Shown here piece by piece: positions 1 through 8,177 of a stretch of DNA of 32,570 nucleotides (the stretch's first letter is position 1; each line of letters opens with the position of its first letter). The notes below the pieces were generated by a model. That model was not told the origin of the DNA. It did no database searches and saw only the letters and a list, made by a program, of their open reading frames with translations. The stretch is from Candidatus Microgenomates bacterium. GTDB taxonomy: Bacteria > Patescibacteriota > Microgenomatia > UBA1400 > PJMF01. The position numbers were made by a program, and so were the translations under genes. Location of the stretch: assembly GCA_015486535.1 (NCBI GenBank), contig WFRK01000040.1, forward strand, positions 1 to 32,570, given 5' to 3'.

Positions 1-821
1 GGCACTGGTAAAGCGCCAGCGTTGAGTTGAATACTTAAATTTTTCGCTTCCTCAACGGTAAATTGCCCGGTAATAACTGCTTGCCCACCGATAATCGGTG
101 TCGAAATGACCGGCGCCGTGACGACTTTGTTGTCAAGCAAAATCGCCAACCTTTTGCCGGTATTCTCTTTCGTCACTTTGGCAAAAGTTTTCGCCCCCTC
201 GGGATTGAAGCTAATTGCTACCCGCGGCTTACCGGTATTAGGATCAAAATCTAAACGCGCCTTTTCAAGATCTTTACCGGTCAGACCAATCGGCTTAAAT
301 TGGATCACCTCCGCTGCTGTCGTGGCTTGTTTCTCTTTTGCCGGCGGCGAAACTAGCTGCATCAAAGCAAATTCCAATTTGGCCGTTCGACCAACAAGAT
401 TGAGCGCTTCGGTTGAATTTTTTACTCCAGGCAGTTCAACAATGATGCGATATTGATCATCCTTCTTTGCTGTTTGAACATTCGGCTCACTGATACCATA
501 AGCATCAACCCGTCGGAGAATGATTTCTTTAGCTGATTCGATGGCATCATTTCTATCTTGAGAGGGAATCTGACTCATATCGGCTTGAAGCACTACCTGC
601 ATGCCACCTTGAATATCTAAGCCCATTGCCAACTTCATTGGTAGTTTGATTGGTAAACCAAGAAAACTCGTATCGATCTGTTTAATACCAAAAGGGAAAG
701 AAACCTTTTTGCCTAAAAGGTTAAATTGGTAAGTTTGCAGTGGCGGTAAATCAATCACTGCCGCTACCAAAGTAATCAACAAAATGATTAAGAATGAGCG
801 AACAACTTTTTTTCGTTTCAT
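1..821 (-). CDS. secD: Protein translocase subunit SecD (C-terminus missing at window edge)
   Basis: SecD works with SecF as the proton-driven accessory part of the Sec translocase and helps pull exported proteins across the membrane. About 273 codons are present. They hold a basic N-terminus (MKRKKVVRSF), a first membrane segment, the family signature GLDIQGGMQVVLQ near residue 68, and the periplasmic P1 region, including RRVDAYGISEP, RIIVELPGV and a TGKDLEKA segment. The C-terminal transmembrane bundle lies beyond base 1. The ATG at 821 is only 7 nt after the stop of the upstream gene, so the two are probably cotranscribed. The family assignment is firm; the fragment ends only because the window does. 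Confidence 0.93.
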   Translation of the reverse strand, partial: MKRKKVVRSFLIILLITLVAAVIDLPPLQTYQFNLLGKKVSFPFGIKQIDTSFLGLPIKLPMKLAMGLDIQGGMQVVLQADMSQIPSQDRNDAIESAKEIILRRVDAYGISEPNVQTAKKDDQYRIIVELPGVKNSTEALNLVGRTAKLEFALMQLVSPPAKEKQATTAAEVIQFKPIGLTGKDLEKARLDFDPNTGKPRVAISFNPEGAKTFAKVTKENTGKRLAILLDNKVVTAPVISTPIIGGQAVITGQFTVEEAKNLSIQLNAGALPV

Positions 822-828
822 ATGCAAC

Positions 829-1431
829 TTAATCTAAGCCGGGAATTTTTCTATGAGCAAAAGAAGATTCATTACCAATAATCATCACATATGGCTGATA
901 AAGAATCTCCATCACAAATGGATCGCGTCGTGTTTTTCGGAAATCGAATTCTTCGAGTGATAAAACGGTGTAATTGATCTCTCGTCCTAATTGTTCTTCT
1001 GCTTGCTTGATGATCGAATCCAATTCCTTCATGACTACCTTGCCGATCACTAAAACTTCAACATCACCCTGAGTCGGTTTTAATCCCATCACAAATTTGC
1101 CAGAAAAAATAACATAGTCAACTTCACCCAATTTACGCCGCGCCTGTCTGATTTTTTTACCTAAACCGGTCGTCTTCGCCACCATCTGTCTCAACTCGCG
1201 AAAAAACAGATAGCGTGGATTCAAACGATAATATAATCGATTCCCTCGTTGCTCACTTTTTAATAAGCCAAAACCAATCATTCGGTCCAATTCGCGTCGA
1301 ACAGCATTAATTTCCTCATGAATCAAACGAGTAATTTCCCTCACATAATACATTTCCTCGGTATGAGTGAAAAATAGTTCCAGCAAACTCACTCTCACCC
1401 GAGAGATCATGAGATCTTTTAAATCTGTCAT
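829..1431 (-). CDS. Winged-helix protein fused to a degenerate nucleotidyltransferase-fold domain
   Basis: A 200-residue protein. Residues about 5-75 form a winged helix-turn-helix of the ArsR/MarR kind (YYVREITRLIHEEINAVRREL, then a basic wing with RGNRLYYRLNP). Residues about 100-190 resemble a minimal nucleotidyltransferase (MNT) fold. In that family the active site reads GSxxxG...SDxDxxV; here it reads SGKFVMG...GDVEVLV, so the second acidic position is Glu and the GS is altered. The domain is therefore probably not a standard transferase. It may be a DNA-binding regulator with a sensing or antitoxin-like domain. It lies 1 nt from the DUF3048 gene and 7 nt from secD, in an export operon. 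No partner toxin is adjacent. The domain call is by eye. Confidence 0.65.
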   Translation of the reverse strand: MTDLKDLMISRVRVSLLELFFTHTEEMYYVREITRLIHEEINAVRRELDRMIGFGLLKSEQRGNRLYYRLNPRYLFFRELRQMVAKTTGLGKKIRQARRKLGEVDYVIFSGKFVMGLKPTQGDVEVLVIGKVVMKELDSIIKQAEEQLGREINYTVLSLEEFDFRKTRRDPFVMEILYQPYVMIIGNESSFAHRKIPGLD

Positions 1432-1432
1432 A

Positions 1433-2653
1433 TTAATAAGCTACCTTATTACTGTTATCTAATACTGAAATCCAAGTGAGACCACGATTAAATTTGAACG
1501 GTTTGCCATGACGATCATAAAAGTTTAGTTCGGCTTGACGGTTAAGTTTTTTCCATTTAACCGGATAGACTTTGCCATTGGTAAAAATCAAGGCATCACC
1601 AACACCTTTAGTTTTGTAAAGAAGGTGTTTTAATTCATCAATCGGACCTTTCACTTTCGTTTTCATCACAATCACAGTCTTGGCAAAAAGCTGCTTCTTA
1701 TTATTCAGATCGCGATGGACTTCACCACCGGTGAAACGCAAATAAACTTTACGTTTGTGATCGTAACGCCATTCAGCTGTAAACTGGTTATAACCGGACC
1801 AAAAGTCATATTTAACATCGCTGATATCTCCCTCCTTTGTCTCTTGACCAACAGGCATAAAGGACCAACCGTGATAACCGGCTTGCCAGTCACTTGGCGG
1901 GATCACTTTTCGGCCAATTTTTAATTGAGGACTCATATTCGTCCAACCTCTTTTGACAGCCACACGCCAAAGTTTTTCGGTAGAGGTTTCCATCGTATGT
2001 TCCGTAGCGACATGATGACCAAGACGATCTTTATTCCTCACAAAAGTGGGGTAACCGATGGAAAATTGGTTAAAATCATTTTGCAAATTCCAACCATATT
2101 GACGTAGTTGACCTAAAGCATTCGCCGGCCCGGGGATGTTCGCCCCACCAACGTGAACGTAAATCGGTCGATTATAACCGGATGCCCAATCAATAAAGTA
2201 GGTTCGAGCGGAACGAATAGGTGCCAAAGTAACATCATCCTTTTGAGCAGCGCAGTAAAATAAACCCATGAATCGAGTGATGCCTCCTTCAGCTAAGGCT
2301 TCGTAAACAACATCGGCGTTCGTTAAGCCTGATTGAGGTCGAGCACTGGGTGAATTTTCGATCATCACTGCCAATGGACGCCGTTTTGACCAGGCGTCTT
2401 TTTCCGTTTTTGTGTAAAGCGCCCCATTTAGAGGACAGGCTTGATCCTTTGGTTCGCTGGGATCAATTTTAAGCAAATTACTCAAAGGAGTCGTTTTCGT
2501 AGCACCGGTTTTATTCGTCTGTTTATTTTCTAGCTGAGCCAGTTGTCGACTTCTATTTGCTCCAGTTTTTTCTAAGGTAAAAAAAGCAAAAACAGCGGAA
2601 GTTGATAGAATATAAAAAACCAAACCACTGATGAGTAAATATTTTTTGGACAT
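1433..2653 (-). CDS. DUF3048 (YerB-like) membrane-anchored exported protein
   Basis: A 406-residue protein with an N-terminal hydrophobic anchor (residues about 5-25: LLISGLVFYILSTSAVFAFF), a polar linker, then a DUF3048 domain starting near residue 93 with the typical block RRPLAVMIENSPSARPQSGL followed by NADVVYEALAEGGITRFMG. A second conserved part near the C-terminus (YPVKWKKLNRQAELNFYD) matches the C-terminal domain that accompanies DUF3048. Family members such as Bacillus YerB are exported lipoproteins of unknown function. Here there is no lipobox cysteine and the anchor looks like an uncleaved signal. It acts outside the membrane. It sits in a tight minus-strand run with rseP upstream and secD downstream. 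Confidence 0.85.
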   Translation of the reverse strand: MSKKYLLISGLVFYILSTSAVFAFFTLEKTGANRSRQLAQLENKQTNKTGATKTTPLSNLLKIDPSEPKDQACPLNGALYTKTEKDAWSKRRPLAVMIENSPSARPQSGLTNADVVYEALAEGGITRFMGLFYCAAQKDDVTLAPIRSARTYFIDWASGYNRPIYVHVGGANIPGPANALGQLRQYGWNLQNDFNQFSIGYPTFVRNKDRLGHHVATEHTMETSTEKLWRVAVKRGWTNMSPQLKIGRKVIPPSDWQAGYHGWSFMPVGQETKEGDISDVKYDFWSGYNQFTAEWRYDHKRKVYLRFTGGEVHRDLNNKKQLFAKTVIVMKTKVKGPIDELKHLLYKTKGVGDALIFTNGKVYPVKWKKLNRQAELNFYDRHGKPFKFNRGLTWISVLDNSNKVAY

Positions 2654-2683
2654 ATAAATCTCCCTTTTAAAACTGAAACAGCC

Positions 2684-2971
2684 TTATTTTATACTAAGAT
2701 AGATAATCCATAAAAGAGCAAAAAATAAAAGTGTGATCAATAAACTTTTAATTAAGTCTCGATAGATAAGTTTTCTATCATAACGAAATAAATCAACTTC
2801 TGCAACCGATGGCTCTTTTATTGGCGCTAGCTTCAACTTTTTTAACTTTAACGCTGGGGCTCGGTCCCTGATTGTCTGAGCCGCTTGATCATCTTCCAAA
2901 ACCAAACTCAGCGATTGTTTTCTTCTTTTCGTCGCTTTAAGTTTTTGCTTTTTAGTCCGTTTCTTTGACAT
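2684..2971 (-). CDS. Small basic protein with C-terminal membrane segment, unknown function
   Basis: A 95-residue protein I do not recognise. The first 20 residues are very rich in Lys and Arg (KKRTKKQKLKATKRRKQS), the middle is mixed and charged, and residues about 73-94 form one hydrophobic helix (LIKSLLITLLFFALLWIIYL). It is probably a tail-anchored membrane protein with a cytoplasmic basic head that could touch nucleic acid or acidic lipids. It lies 49 nt downstream of the rseP gene and 30 nt upstream of the DUF3048 gene on the same strand. ATG start at 2971. Confidence 0.6.
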   Translation of the reverse strand: MSKKRTKKQKLKATKRRKQSLSLVLEDDQAAQTIRDRAPALKLKKLKLAPIKEPSVAEVDLFRYDRKLIYRDLIKSLLITLLFFALLWIIYLSIK

Positions 2972-3020
2972 AAATTAATTATTCACTTTTATATTAAACT
3001 AAGACTGATCGAAATGTAAA

Positions 3021-4133
3021 CTAACGGAAAATTTTCCAGACATCCCTCGCTGTCACCATCACGATCAGTAGCATCATTAATACCCAACCACCGTAATTTA
3101 GATAATACTCTAATTTGCCGGTGATTTTTTTGCCAATGAGGGCGCTACTAATGGCTAATAAAGCTCGACCACCATCGAGTGGAGGAATAGGCAAAATGTT
3201 CATAATGGCTAAATTGATAGATAACATCGCCGTAAACGATAAGATAGCCAGAAAACCTTGATTGAAAAGCCCACTTGATTTCGCTTGGTAGACAATACCA
3301 ACCGGACCGGCTAATTCGCTGGAAAGCTGATGCTGGACAAATAATTGATTCACCATTTTGCTCAATGCTTGCAAAATTAAACCACTGAGTACAAAAGCTT
3401 GCTTCAAACCGACCCAAATACCCCTGAATGGCATCTGTATCAAGGGATAATGAATGTAAACTACCGGTTGAAAAACAACACCAATTGATCCTTGATTGTG
3501 AGGTGTTTCTGTTTTAGTGCGGGCATAAATGGAGTAGGTTTTGTGTTCTGATTGACAAACAAGACCATGACAAGGACCAATGACCCTGATTTTTAAAGTC
3601 TGCCCCCGATGAGCCATGACTGTCTTGATGACTGTGTCAGGAGATTGAATGGGATAAACCTTCTGGCCCACACTAATTTGATCAATTTGCCAGTTTGCTT
3701 GGAGACCAGCTTTAGCAGCGGGGGAATTGGGGGCGATACGATTAATGCGCGCTTTATCTAATGGTGTGGGAATACCAATTTTCGTAAAAATGAAGGCAAA
3801 AGCAAGAATACCAAAGAGAAAATTAACCCCAGCACCAGATAACATCACCAACAAACGTTGCCCCAACGAAGCGGCAGAAAAATCTCCTTGACTAATTTTT
3901 CCATTGTCAGTTTGACTATCTTCACCTCTCAAACGAACGAAGCCACCAAACGGTACCCAGTTCAATGTAAAAACCGTTTCATGCCAACGAAATAATTTTT
4001 TTGCTAATGGCGGATATCCCAAACCAAATTCATCAACTTTTATTTTCGCCAATTTAGCCGCCAAAAAATGACCTCCTTCATGAATCAACACAAGAAAAGA
4101 TAAAATTAAGATAAAACTGATGGCGGCAAGCAT
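3021..4133 (-). CDS. rseP: Site-2-type intramembrane metalloprotease RseP (M50)
   Basis: Zinc protease that cuts membrane-spanning substrates inside the bilayer. The first helix carries the HExxH metal motif (LIHEGGHFLAAKLAKI, about residues 17-32). It is followed by the usual FGLGYPPLAKKLF and WVPFGGFVRLRGED segments. A PDZ domain occupies about residues 125-200 (NRIAPNSPAAKAGLQ). The third zinc ligand lies in NILPIPPLDGGRALL near residue 318, matching NxxPxPxLDGG. Four membrane helices are visible. At 370 residues it is slightly shorter than E. coli RseP because it has one PDZ rather than two. It starts 4 nt after the frr stop, so frr and rseP are probably one transcript. No anti-sigma substrate is visible nearby, so its target is unknown. 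Confidence 0.93.
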   Translation of the reverse strand: MLAAISFILILSFLVLIHEGGHFLAAKLAKIKVDEFGLGYPPLAKKLFRWHETVFTLNWVPFGGFVRLRGEDSQTDNGKISQGDFSAASLGQRLLVMLSGAGVNFLFGILAFAFIFTKIGIPTPLDKARINRIAPNSPAAKAGLQANWQIDQISVGQKVYPIQSPDTVIKTVMAHRGQTLKIRVIGPCHGLVCQSEHKTYSIYARTKTETPHNQGSIGVVFQPVVYIHYPLIQMPFRGIWVGLKQAFVLSGLILQALSKMVNQLFVQHQLSSELAGPVGIVYQAKSSGLFNQGFLAILSFTAMLSINLAIMNILPIPPLDGGRALLAISSALIGKKITGKLEYYLNYGGWVLMMLLIVMVTARDVWKIFR

Positions 4134-4137
4134 AAAT

Positions 4138-4689
4138 TCAAACTTTCAATAGCTCTGTTTCTTTTTGTTTCGTCAACTGCTCAAACTCGTCAAGAATGGC
4201 TTTTACCTTCTGCTCAAGCATTTTCAGATCAGTCGTAATATCGTCTTCACTGATATCACTTTCTCCCTTTTGCGCTTCAATCTCTTTTTTAGTTTCGTTA
4301 CGCAAATTACGCAACATTACTTTGGCGGATTCAACTTTTTGGTGAAGTAACTTAACCATTTGTTGGCGTCGCTCTTCAGTTAATGGTGGCACAGCAATAC
4401 GAATAAGACTATCTTGGACAACCGGATTCAAATTGAGTCCCGCGGAAGCGATCGCTTTTTCGATCGCCGATAAAAGACTCTTATCCCACGGTTCCACTAC
4501 CAACAGTGTCGCATCTGGTGTAGACAAATTTGCCAGTTCGCGCAATTTCATATAACTACCATAAGCCTCTACATTAACCGCATCCAATAATGAAACATGT
4601 GCCCGACCCGTTCTCAAACTAGCTAACTCTTTATCAAGATGGACCTTAATCTGAGTCAATTTTGCTTGAAAAGAATCAAAACTATACAT
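4138..4689 (-). CDS. frr: Ribosome recycling factor
   Basis: RRF splits the post-termination ribosome together with EF-G. At 183 residues it has the usual length. Recognisable blocks are LRTGRAHVSLLDAVNVEAYG (about 26-45), the LANLSTPDATLLVVEPWDKS block, and the C-terminal arm with RIAVPPLTEERRQQMVKLL and RNETKKEIEAQKG. In many bacteria frr is followed by pyrH or uppS-cdsA-rseP genes; here rseP follows directly. A promoter with an extended -10 box ends 8 nt before the ATG and there is no Shine-Dalgarno sequence, so translation may start on a leaderless or nearly leaderless mRNA. Confidence 0.97.
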   Translation of the reverse strand: MYSFDSFQAKLTQIKVHLDKELASLRTGRAHVSLLDAVNVEAYGSYMKLRELANLSTPDATLLVVEPWDKSLLSAIEKAIASAGLNLNPVVQDSLIRIAVPPLTEERRQQMVKLLHQKVESAKVMLRNLRNETKKEIEAQKGESDISEDDITTDLKMLEQKVKAILDEFEQLTKQKETELLKV

Positions 4690-4697
4690 ACAACTCT

Positions 4698-4726
4698 ATT
4701 CTAACAAAAATTAACTTACTTGTCAG
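4698..4726 (-). promoter_or_regulatory. Promoter for frr, near-leaderless
   Basis: On the minus strand the bases read CTGACA, 17 nt, TAGAAT, with TGT just before the -10 (an extended -10). CTGACA differs from TTGACA at one base. The -10 ends 8 nt before the frr ATG, so transcription should start within a few bases of the start codon. Confidence 0.6.
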
Positions 4727-4729
4727 AAG

Positions 4730-5128
4730 CTAATTTGTTTTGGGCGCATCCAAATAAATAGTTTTGCTTACATTGGGAAACATCAGTTGTTTTTCAGCCG
4801 GATCGTGCGCTAAAAAGGACTGCTTCAGTGTTTTTAATTGTTCTAGTAATGAATGGTCTTTTATTGACACCACCGGAGAAGGCAAAGGCGCCAAATGATG
4901 CTTTTCTCGTTTAACTGGGTGATAGAGCAAGTTTGCAAAAACAATTAAGAGAGCAATCAACATGAAACTAATACCTAAAATAAGAAAAAACTTCTTTAGC
5001 AATTGCCGCTGGCGTTCTTTTTGGGCCTTTTCTTGATCGGTCATCTCCGTTTCACTCACATCAGTTAAAATAGGTGCTTCTGCGATAAATTCTGTCTGAT
5101 TAGCTTGTTTTTGATGATTAAATAGCAT
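4730..5128 (-). CDS. Single-pass membrane protein, unknown function
   Basis: I do not recognise this protein (132 residues from the ATG at 5128). A TTG at 5158 would add ten residues but would overlap the preceding gene, so the ATG, 7 nt after that gene's stop, is preferred. The N-terminal half is polar and acidic (residues about 11-35), then come a basic stretch (KERQRQLLKK) and one membrane helix (FLILGISFMLIALLIVFANL, about 50-70). The C-terminal 60 residues face outward under the positive-inside rule and hold a Pro-rich stretch. It probably belongs with the exported protein encoded just upstream. Confidence 0.6.
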   Translation of the reverse strand: MLFNHQKQANQTEFIAEAPILTDVSETEMTDQEKAQKERQRQLLKKFFLILGISFMLIALLIVFANLLYHPVKREKHHLAPLPSPVVSIKDHSLLEQLKTLKQSFLAHDPAEKQLMFPNVSKTIYLDAPKTN

Positions 5129-5135
5129 TTTGAAA

Positions 5136-6077
5136 TTAGTTAATTTGCAACAATTCAATAAGATAATTATTAGTTCTCAAAGAAGTGGTATAAACCTGAC
5201 TCAAGGATTTATTCATCGCTCGAAACCAGCCGGCAGCAGTGTTTTTTTGCTTAAGCGAATGCTTAATTAATTGCCAAGTATGATCAATTTTGATTAATTC
5301 GCGATCAACTTCATCAAGACCACGTTTAAACTCGATTGATTTAAAATTAGCCTTTTTGTCCGCCTGTTTTGCTTGCTGGGAAATTTGGTTTCTAAAATTC
5401 TTCAGTTTGGCATCAAGCTCAAACAAACCATCAGCCTTAAGAACAAAACGTGTTTTATAAGCAAGAGAGACAATCTGATCAAAAAATTTGTCGTATTGAC
5501 TTAGAGCCGCCGCTAATTGATCACGAGACACAACTGTCTCCATTTGATGATGACGCTGCTTAAGCTGCTCTAAAAGTGATTCCGTTTCTTTTATCAATTG
5601 AGCTCTCAATGAAGGATCCAAACTGATCTGCTTTTGTAACAAATCGAGATGGAGAATCTCAATATAAGTGCTGAGCACTTCATTTCGCTTTAGGACCGCC
5701 AATTTAGTCGCGTTGATCGCTTCGCTCAAACTGCGAATCGTTTGCGTTTTTTGATACTGGCCTTTAGCAAGACGAAACTGCTGGTAGGCAGCTTGATAGG
5801 CAATTATTTGCGCTTTGTAGGTGGCTAATAATTTTTGTCGTTGGACTGAATAAGTTAATGATTCGGTCGGTTTAACAACCGGCGATATTTGAGATTTTGC
5901 AGTCGGTGAGGCAACTTTTATCGGTGACTCCTCTTTGCCAACTAGAATAGTCGCTTTCGCTGGCGTGGTGATAACTGCGGTTGCGACAACCGCAATCAAA
6001 ATAGCCATCATCAATCTAAAGTGTTTTCGCGAAAAACAAGTTGATCGTAGTGATAAGACTGATCTAAGAACCATCAT
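5136..6077 (-). CDS. Exported helical (coiled-coil-like) protein, unknown function
   Basis: A 313-residue protein with a basic start and a signal peptide whose hydrophobic core is MMAILIAVVATAVITTPAKA (residues about 23-42; likely cleavage after AKA). If translation starts at the internal Met near residue 23 the signal peptide would be of ordinary length. After a short Pro/Ser/Thr stretch, the rest (about 75-313) is almost entirely Gln-, Lys- and Leu-rich amphipathic helix with heptad-like spacing. There are no Cys and no enzyme motif. It is likely an extracytoplasmic structural or spacer protein. It is 4 nt downstream of rmlA and 7 nt upstream of a single-pass membrane protein that may be its partner. 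Confidence 0.65.
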   Translation of the reverse strand: MMVLRSVLSLRSTCFSRKHFRLMMAILIAVVATAVITTPAKATILVGKEESPIKVASPTAKSQISPVVKPTESLTYSVQRQKLLATYKAQIIAYQAAYQQFRLAKGQYQKTQTIRSLSEAINATKLAVLKRNEVLSTYIEILHLDLLQKQISLDPSLRAQLIKETESLLEQLKQRHHQMETVVSRDQLAAALSQYDKFFDQIVSLAYKTRFVLKADGLFELDAKLKNFRNQISQQAKQADKKANFKSIEFKRGLDEVDRELIKIDHTWQLIKHSLKQKNTAAGWFRAMNKSLSQVYTTSLRTNNYLIELLQIN

Positions 6078-6081
6078 ATTT

Positions 6082-6795
6082 CTAACCTAATTTCTTTTTT
6101 CTCATCAAAGCGCCAGCGGCAAATAATGACTCGTGTGTTCCAGTGTCAAGCCAGGCACCTTTTACAAAAGCAACATCAAGCGCTCTCTCCTTCAGAAACA
6201 AATTATTTAAGTCGGTAATTTCCAACTCTCCCCTTGACGAAGGTTGCAAACTGGCTGCTTTTTGAACTACAGAATTATCATAAATATAGAGACCTGTGAC
6301 AGCGTAAGTTGATTTCGGTTGTTTTGGTTTTTCTTCAATGGAGATTACTTTGCCCGTTTCGTCAAATTCAGCCACCCCGAATCTTTCCGGATCGGGCACT
6401 TTCTTAATAAAAACTCGACCACCCGACTTAAAAGTGCGAATTGCTTCAGAAAAATCATCTTCATAAAGATTATCGCCCAAGATCAAAGTAACATTATCAT
6501 AACCGATAAAATTTTTACCAATAATAAATGCCTGCGCCAATCCTTCCGGTTTATCCTGAATCTCGTAACTAAATTTAGCTTGGAATTCTTTACCGCTGCC
6601 GAGTAACTTCAAAAAATCTCCCGCGTGGTCCGGGGCAATAATAATCAAAATATCTTTAATGCCGGCAGTCAATAAAGTCTGCAAAGGATAAAAAATCATT
6701 GGCTGATCGTAAACCGGTAGTAACTGCTTGCTGGTTACTTTCGTTAAAGGTCGGAGGCGTGTACCACTACCACCGGCTAAAATAATCCCCTTCAT
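6082..6795 (-). CDS. rmlA: Glucose-1-phosphate thymidylyltransferase (short RmlA type)
   Basis: Joins dTTP and glucose 1-phosphate to make dTDP-glucose, the first step to dTDP-rhamnose and related sugars. It opens with [19 protein letters not shown], the nucleotide-binding signature GGxGTRLxPxT, followed by [20 protein letters not shown]. The metal-binding LGDNLYED block and EEKPKQPKS follow, and the sugar-site ELEITDLNN is present. From the ATG at 6795 it has 237 residues, shorter than the classical 290-residue enzyme, as in the short nucleotidyltransferase group. This start is supported by a Shine-Dalgarno-like AAAGGATGG; the longer reading frame to 6867 crosses the promoter. No rmlB, rmlC or rmlD is in the window, so the exact sugar product is inferred. 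Confidence 0.9.
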   Translation of the reverse strand: MKGIILAGGSGTRLRPLTKVTSKQLLPVYDQPMIFYPLQTLLTAGIKDILIIIAPDHAGDFLKLLGSGKEFQAKFSYEIQDKPEGLAQAFIIGKNFIGYDNVTLILGDNLYEDDFSEAIRTFKSGGRVFIKKVPDPERFGVAEFDETGKVISIEEKPKQPKSTYAVTGLYIYDNSVVQKAASLQPSSRGELEITDLNNLFLKERALDVAFVKGAWLDTGTHESLFAAGALMRKKKLG

Positions 6796-6825
6796 AAAGC
6801 CATCCTTTCTCTCATTATTACGATC

Positions 6826-6855
6826 ACTATAGCATAGTTTATGTCTTTGACTCAA
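6826..6855 (-). promoter_or_regulatory. Promoter for rmlA
   Basis: Minus strand reads TTGAGT, 18 nt, TATAGT. The -10 ends 30 nt before the rmlA ATG at 6795, which leaves room for a leader carrying AAAGGATGG. Its position inside the longer reading frame argues for the shorter RmlA start. Confidence 0.6.
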
Positions 6856-6866
6856 TTTTTTAATCA

Positions 6867-7124
6867 CTAAAAAGTAAGTAGTAATAAGGTAACACTTGCC
6901 AATAAAGCGATCGCAGCGTACTCATAAACTACTTTTACCGAAATACGCTTGGTTTTAACGTGAGTAGCCACACCCCAAATGAAGTAGAAACCGGGCAGCA
7001 ACAGGGCGACTAACCTCATTAATGTTTGATTCGGCCAAACATGAATATAAGCAACTGCTCCAATAACTAGGCCCGTAATGAGGAAAATATAAGCAATGAG
7101 ATGGTTTTTCAGTTGATTTTTCAT
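6867..7124 (-). CDS. Small three-helix membrane protein, unknown function
   Basis: An 85-residue hydrophobic protein with three predicted helices: [44 protein letters not shown] and [19 protein letters not shown]. The loop between helices two and three is basic (KTKRISVK). There is no enzyme motif. It lies 20 nt after the CAP-domain gene and upstream of rmlA. Its role is not known to me. Confidence 0.6.
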   Translation of the reverse strand: MKNQLKNHLIAYIFLITGLVIGAVAYIHVWPNQTLMRLVALLLPGFYFIWGVATHVKTKRISVKVVYEYAAIALLASVTLLLLTF

Positions 7125-7144
7125 AATTTTAATTTTGTTTTAAT

Positions 7145-8131
7145 TTAACCAATTACCCCAGCCTTGAAGTAAAAAATCAGAAACATAATCGTTCCTAAAA
7201 GTAGGAGATGGGCGAAATTTTTACCAACAAGACGGAAGCGATGATTCTCCCGAATCATCACCAAATCATAAACGAGCACTAACATAAGCATGAAACCAAT
7301 ACTAGAGAAAAATGACTTGATTAAAATTAACGGTGAATAGGTCGGTTTTAATTGAGGTATCAATGGACGCGAGATGGTTGCCTGAGCAAGCACTTGGCTA
7401 TTAAGCTTATTCGATTCGCTCATCTCTTTCGTTCGCGCTTTGCTCCTTGTCTTATGAGGCTGGATTGAAGTATGAGTACCGGCAGCAATTGCCGGCAAAA
7501 CGTGTTGTGGTTGGCCGAACATTTGCACTACCAAAGTTGTCTCAACTCCATTTAAGACGCCGTCACTCACAGCGACACCGATTTGAGTATAGTGCGGATT
7601 GAGAATGTTTTCGCGATGCTTCGGTGAATGCATCCACGCCGCAAGTAGATCGTCTGTCACGGCAAAATTCTTCGCCAGATTTTCACCTGCATAGCGATAA
7701 TCATAGCCAACAAGTTTCATAAAATGCCATGGCTTTGTTCCATCAGGCGCAATATGAGCCCAATATTGTTTCTGAAACATATCAGTCGCTTTTTTCTTGG
7801 CCGCAAGCGTTAATAAAGGACTTTCACTTAGTGGTTTTAAACCAAGCCGAAGCCGTTGATCATTTGTTTCGGCAATGACGCTGGCAACATTAATATCCGA
7901 TGCATAGCCTAAAACAGAACCAAGTGTTTGACTAAAACTTGGCACCAAACGGATAAAACCAAGGCCAATGACTATTGCCAATAAACTAATGGCAAAGAGT
8001 GATTCGGGGTGCAGTATCCTGGGACGATAATTATTAGAACGTTGCGGATGAAATAGATGAGAAACGACTCGATTGACTTTAGTTAACCATTGCACACAAT
8101 TGATTATGTCAAATTTCCCCCAAAGTCTCAA
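7145..8131 (-). CDS. CAP-domain (SCP/PR-1) exoprotein with membrane helices
   Basis: Extracytoplasmic protein with an N-terminal membrane segment (about 44-68), a CAP domain at about 83-205, and two C-terminal membrane helices (about 265-287 and 303-325). CAP hallmarks are ETNDQRLRLGLKPLSESPLL, the HIAPDGTKPW block, YAGENLAKNF and AWMHSPKHRENIL, followed by the YTQIGVAVSDG strand. Bacterial CAP proteins are secreted and mostly of unknown activity, with suggested lipid or peptidoglycan roles. Between the domain and the last helices lies a polar linker. The reading frame opens with TTG at 8131; an in-frame GTG at 8095 is another possible start, and no suitable ATG exists, so the true start is uncertain. 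Confidence 0.85.
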   Translation of the reverse strand: MRLWGKFDIINCVQWLTKVNRVVSHLFHPQRSNNYRPRILHPESLFAISLLAIVIGLGFIRLVPSFSQTLGSVLGYASDINVASVIAETNDQRLRLGLKPLSESPLLTLAAKKKATDMFQKQYWAHIAPDGTKPWHFMKLVGYDYRYAGENLAKNFAVTDDLLAAWMHSPKHRENILNPHYTQIGVAVSDGVLNGVETTLVVQMFGQPQHVLPAIAAGTHTSIQPHKTRSKARTKEMSESNKLNSQVLAQATISRPLIPQLKPTYSPLILIKSFFSSIGFMLMLVLVYDLVMIRENHRFRLVGKNFAHLLLLGTIMFLIFYFKAGVIG

Positions 8132-8177
8132 GCCTGATTAGAACTAAGCACTTCTTCACTTCATCACCTTATTGCTT

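Noticed and set aside
3026-3037. Perfect palindrome GGAAAATTTTCC near the end of rseP
   Set aside because: It lies inside the rseP coding frame near its stop, has no T run after it and no second site; probably chance in AT-rich DNA.
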